From the NCBI GenBank assembly GCA_041574955.1, contig JBFGNS010000005.1, positions 1 through 64,000 of the forward strand: a stretch of 64,000 nt of DNA, read 5' to 3'. The number at the start of each line of letters is the position of its first letter. Positions within the stretch are counted from its first letter, which is position 1. This stretch comes from CALZJC01 sp041574955 (lineage in GTDB: Bacteria; Acidobacteriota; Thermoanaerobaculia; Multivoradales; JAHEKO01). The translations under genes and the position numbers were made by a program. The notes under the pieces were generated by a model. That model searched no databases, was not told where the DNA came from, and saw nothing but the letters and a program-made list of their open reading frames with translations. Below are positions 59,224 to 64,000 of the stretch, in pieces.

Positions 59224-60963
59224 TCAGTGGACCTCGGCTTGTGTCGAAAGATCTACGGTGATTGTAGCGCCCCGCGGGCTCGAATCGATCCACAGCTCGC
59301 CGCCCAGGGCCGCCACCCTCTGGCGCAGGCTCCAGGGTCCGACGCGCGCCGCGGCGAGAGCGTCCAGGTCGAGCCGGCCGACGAACGGGAAGCCGCGGCC
59401 GTCGTCGGCGACTGTCAGCCGCACCCCGCCGGGTCGGCGGTCGACGCCTACTTCGATCCTGGACGCCGCGGCGTGGCGGCCGGCGTTGGCCAGCGCCTCC
59501 TGGGCGAGCCGGTAGAGCTGGCCGGCCAGTTCGCCGGGCAGGCCGCGGGTGCACTCGGGCTGGATCCGCACGCTCACCTCGACGCCGTAGGAACGTGCGA
59601 TGCGATCGGCGAGGCCGCTCAGGCGGTCGGTCAGCGGTCCGCCGTGAGAGCTCGCGGCGGTGCGCGCCAGATGGACGAACTCCCGCAGCTCGCGCTGGTC
59701 CCCTTCGAGCTGCTGCTGGACGGCGGCCAGGCGGCGACCCACCTCCCGCGGCTCGCTCCCGATCAGCCTGCCGGCCGCCTCGAGCTGCAGCGCCGCGCCG
59801 GCCAGCGACTGGGTGACGCCGTCGTGCAGCTCCCGCCCCAGCCGGATCCGCTCCTGATCAGCGGCGCCCCGGGCGAGGGTCTCCGCCAGCGCCAGCTGCT
59901 CGAGCTGGCCCACCAGGATGCGGGCGACCAGCCGGCCGGTGACCAGGTCGTCCGGGCTCGGGGAGCTCAGGTTGCAGGCGATCAGCAGACCCTCGAGGGT
60001 CTCGCCCGAGAGCGGCAGGCAGAGGGCGTTCTTGAACCGCACCAGCCGTGAGAGCCCGGGACCCAGCGGCGGCCCGGGGAACCGCTCGATCCCGTCCTGC
60101 CCCTCGTATACCGACAGCCGATCGCCGAGGCCCAGATAGTCGCGCTCGGCGAGCTCCGGCGGCACCCAGGGCTCGAGCTCTCCGGGCGGCCACCGGCGCC
60201 AGTCGAGACTACCCGCCCGCCAGTCGGCGACGACGACGTCGGGCTCCTCCACCTCCTGCCATACCAGCAGAACGCGGTCGGCGCCCAGAATCCGGGCCGC
60301 CCGTTCCAGGCCTTCGGCCACCAGCTCTCGCCGCTCGGTGGTTGCCGGACGCGGCCAGCTCGCCAGCCGCGCCAGGTCCAGCCCCAGCCGGTGCTGGTGG
60401 CGACCGAGGTAGCCCAGCAGCAGCGCCAGAACGACCAGATGGATCATCCGGATCAGGAACAGGTCCAGCTCGAAAGCCGCGCCGGGCAGCCCGTAGGCGG
60501 AGTAGACCCCCATCGCCATGTAGGCCGTCAGCGCCGCCACCGCCGTCCACAGCGCGCCCTGCCACTGCCACCGGATGGTCGCGCTGACCAGGGCGAAGAC
60601 GAACAGAGCGAACAGCGGGCTGGCCGTTGCCTGGCTCAGCAGGCTGAGCAGGCTGAAGCACACGAGGTCGAAGGCGTGGGTCGCCGGCCGCAGCCAGCGC
60701 GGCATCAGAGGCACGGCCCAGACCGCCACCGCGTACGCCACGGCGTAGGCGAAGTAGGCCGCCAGCGCGAGCCTGAGCAGCGGCGGCGCGGCCTCCGCCC
60801 CGACCGCCTCGAGGCCGATCGCCAGCCAGGAGAAGCCGGCCAGCATCACCCGGCCGGCCGCGATCACCCTTTCGCCCTGGCGCCGCCGGGTGAGCGGGAA
60901 CTCGCTGTTTCGCAACCAGGCGCTCGGCCGGTACCAGCCCGGCCGCCGCAGCTCGAGACCCAT
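59224..60963 (-). CDS. NarX-type sensor histidine kinase
   Basis: The 579-residue protein has about six N-terminal membrane helices (about 35-200), a GAF-like sensor region (about 215-350) and a HisKA_3/HATPase_c module: H-box ERIRLGRELHDGVTQSLAGAALQLEA, N-box YRLAQEALANAGRHA and G-box VADDGRGFPF. It is co-transcribed with the response regulator that follows. The ATG has AGGAGG at good spacing. The membrane part without a large periplasmic domain suggests it senses a membrane or redox signal. Confidence 0.93.
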   Translation of the reverse strand: MGLELRRPGWYRPSAWLRNSEFPLTRRRQGERVIAAGRVMLAGFSWLAIGLEAVGAEAAPPLLRLALAAYFAYAVAYAVAVWAVPLMPRWLRPATHAFDLVCFSLLSLLSQATASPLFALFVFALVSATIRWQWQGALWTAVAALTAYMAMGVYSAYGLPGAAFELDLFLIRMIHLVVLALLLGYLGRHQHRLGLDLARLASWPRPATTERRELVAEGLERAARILGADRVLLVWQEVEEPDVVVADWRAGSLDWRRWPPGELEPWVPPELAERDYLGLGDRLSVYEGQDGIERFPGPPLGPGLSRLVRFKNALCLPLSGETLEGLLIACNLSSPSPDDLVTGRLVARILVGQLEQLALAETLARGAADQERIRLGRELHDGVTQSLAGAALQLEAAGRLIGSEPREVGRRLAAVQQQLEGDQRELREFVHLARTAASSHGGPLTDRLSGLADRIARSYGVEVSVRIQPECTRGLPGELAGQLYRLAQEALANAGRHAAASRIEVGVDRRPGGVRLTVADDGRGFPFVGRLDLDALAAARVGPWSLRQRVAALGGELWIDSSPRGATITVDLSTQAEVH

Positions 60964-61077
60964 CGCCGCCCTCCTCTGCTCGGGTCGGCCTACCGGACCC
61001 GGAGCGGACCGCAATCAAGTTTCAACCGCCGCGCGGGGCTCGAAATTCCACCGGCCGCGCCCACCCGGCGTCGAGAG

Positions 61078-63105
61078 CTAGAGCCGCGCCACGTCGACCC
61101 GAGCATCGTTGAAGCAGGCCGCCTCACCCACCACTTGGCCGTCGTCCGGGCAGAGCGCCGTCGAAGTGAGGCCGTTCAGCGACGAGCGCGCCCAGGCACC
61201 CTTGGGCATCGAGGCCACCCCCGGCCGCACCGAACCTTCGACCGCCAGCAGGCAGTGGACCTCGCCGCGGTCGTTCCACACCCGCACCGGCTCGCCGCCG
61301 GCGAGCCCGCGCGCCGCCGCGTCGTCGGGGTGGAGGGTTACCTTGAGCCGCTCGAGGTTCGACTCGCCGAGCGTGCTGGTGATCAGGCGGTGGCTGGCGG
61401 GGGTGACCAGCGACAGCGGCCAGCGGTCGTCGGGCGGCAGCCAGCGGAACGGCTCGGAGCCCAGCACCGGCGGCGTCAGGTGGATCCTGCCGTCGTTGGT
61501 GCGCGGCAGGCTGTTGACCAACTGCACCGGGCCGCCGCCGTCGCCGAAACCGTACGTCTGCTGGCCGCCGGCGACCACGGTCGCCGGGTCGGGCCGGCCG
61601 TCCGGCAGCCGGATGGCGGCCGCCACCCGCCGCTGCAGCTCCTCGTCGTCCCACAGGAACGGCTCGTCGTCCCAGCCGAGGGCGCGCGCCAGCTCGCAGA
61701 ACAGCGCCGCGTTGGTGACCGCCTGGCCGGCGGGCTCCACCACCGGCGACGCGCCGCCCACCACGTAGGCGCCGTAGCCGGCGCGCACGTCGCGGCCCTC
61801 GAGGAAGGTGACCGCCGGCAGCACGATGTCCGCCCAGCGGCAGCTGTCGGTCATCACCTGCTCGTGGACGACGGTGAACAGGTCCTCGCGCGCCAGCCCG
61901 GCGAGCACCGCGCGCTGCTCGGGGACGGTGGCGGCCGGGTTGGCGTTGTAGACGAACAGCGCCTTGATCGGCGGCTCGAGCCCGGCGGCCGGGTCCAGCA
62001 GCCGACCGAGCTGGGTCATGTTGAGAATGCGCGTCCGCCAGTCGATCGCGCCGAGCACCGCGGCGCGGTCGAACTCCACCGCGCCGTTGTTCGACAGCGT
62101 GTAGCCGCCGCCGCGCTCGCCGAAAAGGCCGAGCAGCGCCGGGATCGCCAGCACCGCCGCGATCGCCTGGCCGCCGTTCCTGTTGCGCTCGAGACCCCAG
62201 CCGCACCGCACCACAGCCGGCCGGCTGCCGGCCAGCCGGTCGGCCAGCTCGACGATGGCGTCCTCGTCGACCCCGGCCACCGCCGCGGCGCGCGCCACCG
62301 GCCACTCGGCGGCGCGCTCGAGCAGCGGCTCGGCGCCGTCGGCCCAGCGCTCGAGGAACTCGCCGTCGAGCTGGCCGCGCTCCTGCCAGCGGCGCACCAG
62401 CGCCAGCGCCAGCGGCAGGTCCTGCCCCGGCAGCACCGGCAGGTGGAGATCCGCCTCGTCGGCCGCCAGGTTGCGCCGCGGGTCGACCGTCGCGATCCAG
62501 GCGCCGCGCCGCTTCGCCTCGCGCAGCCAAGGCACCAGGTGGATGTTCGAGCCCTTGGGGTTGGCGCCCCACACGACGATCGTGCGGGCGTGGACGTAGT
62601 CGGGGAAGGCGACGCCCGGCATCTTGCCGTACATCCCCGTCGCCACGCGCGTCGCCGGCACCGCGCAGATCGTCTTGTCGAGCCGCGAGGCGCCGAGCTT
62701 GGAGAAGAACAGCTCGTCCAGCAAGTCGTCGGTCACCAGCCCGTTGGACCCGCCGTAGTGGAACGGCAGGACGGCCTCGCCTCCCCAGCGGTCGCGGATC
62801 GCCGCCAGGTTGCCGGCCACCGTCTCGACCGCCTCGTCCCACGCGATCGGCTCGAAGCTGCCCGCGCCCTTGGGGCCGACCCGTCTGAGCGGCGTCAGCA
62901 CCCGCTCGGCGTGGTAGAGCCGGCGGTGGAAGCCCGCCACCTTGCCGCAGATGAAGCCGCCGGTGTGCGCGCTCTCCGGCGCGGCGCCGATCCTCGTCAC
63001 CCGCCCGTCGGTCACCTCCACCTCGAGGGCGCAGGCGTCCGGGCAGTCCATGACGCAGGTGGTGTGGCGAAGCTCGGTGGCCAACGTGCGCGCAGTGTAC
63101 GCCAT
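61078..63105 (-). CDS. molybdopterin-dependent oxidoreductase (FdhF/NarB-like)
   Basis: The 675-residue protein has an N-terminal 4Fe-4S site (Cys in CVMDC, PDAC and GGFICGK), the molybdopterin core (FEPIAWDEAVETVAGNLAAI, LPFHYGGSNGLVTDD, IVVWGANPKGSNIHLVPWL, IATVDPRR) and the C-terminal dinucleotide-binding domain (SLVTPASHRLITSTLGESNL, VRVWNDRGEVHC). A Cys in KTICAVP may occupy the Mo-ligand or Sec position. No partner subunits or maturation genes are adjacent and there is no Tat signal, so it is cytoplasmic. The substrate is unknown. Confidence 0.88.
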   Translation of the reverse strand: MAYTARTLATELRHTTCVMDCPDACALEVEVTDGRVTRIGAAPESAHTGGFICGKVAGFHRRLYHAERVLTPLRRVGPKGAGSFEPIAWDEAVETVAGNLAAIRDRWGGEAVLPFHYGGSNGLVTDDLLDELFFSKLGASRLDKTICAVPATRVATGMYGKMPGVAFPDYVHARTIVVWGANPKGSNIHLVPWLREAKRRGAWIATVDPRRNLAADEADLHLPVLPGQDLPLALALVRRWQERGQLDGEFLERWADGAEPLLERAAEWPVARAAAVAGVDEDAIVELADRLAGSRPAVVRCGWGLERNRNGGQAIAAVLAIPALLGLFGERGGGYTLSNNGAVEFDRAAVLGAIDWRTRILNMTQLGRLLDPAAGLEPPIKALFVYNANPAATVPEQRAVLAGLAREDLFTVVHEQVMTDSCRWADIVLPAVTFLEGRDVRAGYGAYVVGGASPVVEPAGQAVTNAALFCELARALGWDDEPFLWDDEELQRRVAAAIRLPDGRPDPATVVAGGQQTYGFGDGGGPVQLVNSLPRTNDGRIHLTPPVLGSEPFRWLPPDDRWPLSLVTPASHRLITSTLGESNLERLKVTLHPDDAAARGLAGGEPVRVWNDRGEVHCLLAVEGSVRPGVASMPKGAWARSSLNGLTSTALCPDDGQVVGEAACFNDARVDVARL

Positions 63106-63340
63106 CGCCGCGGCTCTCGATTCTCGTATGCGCGTCGGCGCGCCGGCCCTGCCTCCGTACGCCAGCTCCCTGGATCCGCTCGACTTGAGTAAATAATCTT
63201 GCTATGAACCTGACTTCAACTCGAAACTGCGCTCCGACGGACGAGCCCACGCTCCGGAATCACTCGGAGCGGCGAGCCGAGCGTCGAGAGCGCGGAACCG
63301 CTCCGCGCCCCAGCGGCCCGCGAGCGGCAAGGAGGTTTCC
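63106..63340. other. intergenic region with AT-rich island
   Basis: These 235 bases separate two divergent genes. The AT-rich patch at about 63185-63220 stands out from the GC-rich background and probably holds the promoters. Candidates such as TTGAAG with TTATTT on the minus strand are weak. An AGGAGG ribosome site for the lipoprotein gene is at 63330-63335. Confidence 0.35.
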
Positions 63341-63988
63341 ATGATGTACGAAGCGCTCGCGAAGCCGGGTGTGCTCTGCGCCGTGGTGTGCGCAGGCGCG
63401 CTCGCGGCGGCCTGTGGCCAGGCCGCCGGCCCGACGGCACCCCAGCCACCGATGGAGCAGGCGGCGCCCGAGGCCGCAGCGGCCAACGCCAACTCGACGG
63501 CCGTCGCAGCACCGCTTTCGCCGCCGACCCTGCAGCCGATCACCGCCACCAACGCCAACGGAGGAGGTAGCGGCGGCGCCCAGGGCCGCGGAGCTCGCAT
63601 CGAGGAGCACCTGGTGAACGAGCGGTTCTGCGAGCCGTTCACCTTCCCCGGCTTCCCGCCGCTCACGGTCTGCATCACGGTCGACGGCGTCCACCACACC
63701 GTGGTCACGCCGGCCGGCCTGCTGCACTCCCATCTGAACGGCTCGTTCCTGGAGGAGTTCTTCCTCGGACAGCCGCCCGTGGGTGCGCCTATCTGCGCCC
63801 ACGATGACGCCGGCCACTCGTCGACTCTCTTCGAGGTGGAGTCGGAGACCGTGAGAACCGCCCACCACGACTTTTGTCACGTCCTCCACTGCCCGCCGCT
63901 GGGGATCTTCGACGAGCGGATCAGCTTCAGGGTCCAAGTATCCAACGGCGAGACCCGTCTCGAGGAGATCGTGCCCGGCGGCTGTTAG
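63341..63988 (+). CDS. cysteine-containing putative lipoprotein
   Basis: The 215-residue protein starts at ATG-ATG after AAGGAGG. It has a signal with lipobox (AGALAAACGQ, Cys about 25), an Ala/Pro/Asn-rich linker (about 28-85) and a globular C-terminal domain with Cys in FCEPF, TVCITV, ICAHDD, FCHVLHC and the final GGC, plus several His (DGVHHTVV, LLHSHL, TAHHDF). Paired cysteines suggest disulfides. I do not recognise the family. Confidence 0.75.
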   Translation: MMYEALAKPGVLCAVVCAGALAAACGQAAGPTAPQPPMEQAAPEAAAANANSTAVAAPLSPPTLQPITATNANGGGSGGAQGRGARIEEHLVNERFCEPFTFPGFPPLTVCITVDGVHHTVVTPAGLLHSHLNGSFLEEFFLGQPPVGAPICAHDDAGHSSTLFEVESETVRTAHHDFCHVLHCPPLGIFDERISFRVQVSNGETRLEEIVPGGC

Positions 63989-64000
63989 CCGAGCGCCCCG

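Noticed and set aside
61078..63105. Selenocysteine codon in the molybdopterin oxidoreductase
   Set aside because: The frame is open throughout without TGA, and a Cys is present at the candidate ligand site.

Overview
This is about 64 kb of very GC-rich, densely coded chromosome from a Gram-negative bacterium. It carries outer-membrane machinery (BamD, CpoB-like, OmpA, TonB/ExbBD, an Omp85-like barrel), a type IV pilus tip protein (PilY1) and the polarity GTPase pair MglA/MglB. It also has several signatures common in Acidobacteriota, such as an ExbB-ExbD-ExbD-TonB-TPR cluster and an intergenic VILSAAKDL-type repeat. I infer Acidobacteriota, possibly a Thermoanaerobaculia-like lineage; Myxococcota is the main alternative. 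No rRNA, tRNA, CRISPR array, phage or insertion sequence was seen, and no stretch over 300 bases lacks a gene.

Layout. Positions 1-7.5 kb hold a frameshifted pilY1, a secreted FxLYD-like protein, an orphan sigma-54 activator, selA, a possible MXAN_5187-like gene and a TPR protein. Positions 7.6-17.4 kb are housekeeping: the tldD/tldE protease pair, an acyl-CoA carboxyltransferase, a histone-H1-like protein, glyA, accD-folC and yebC-ruvC. Positions 17.4-24 kb are an envelope-energisation block: exbB, two exbD, tonB, a TPR gene behind a near-perfect sigma-54 promoter, a barrel protein and an OmpA protein with 36 consecutive prolines. Positions 24-35 kb contain ftsEX, a GDSL esterase, peptidoglycan-related genes (pgeF, an AmgK-like kinase, a lytic transglycosylase), tatA, a LysM protein and a PASTA-rpe-bamD-cpoB operon. 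Positions 35-43 kb hold nfo, a cysteine-less redoxin, rseP-cdsA-uppS-truA and two glycosyltransferases. Positions 43-52 kb are one long minus-strand run: mglB, mglA, an HTH/TPR gene, yvcK, glmU, glmS and a UvrD/PcrA helicase. Positions 52-64 kb hold peptide and amino-acid use (OPT transporter, AGCS symporter, pepD), a UbiX-like enzyme, a HAD phosphatase, a NarXL-type two-component pair beside a molybdopterin oxidoreductase, and a small lipoprotein.

The genes describe an aerobic or facultative, surface-motile cell that takes up peptides and invests heavily in its envelope. The least explained signals are regulatory. They include a sigma-54 promoter in the same window as an orphan activator, a 14-bp perfect palindrome in the exbB leader, several GTG-start genes whose -10 box sits 6-8 nt upstream (predicted leaderless mRNAs), CTG/TTG starts inside stop-start overlaps, and a homopolymer frameshift in pilY1 that could be phase variation or a base-calling error.
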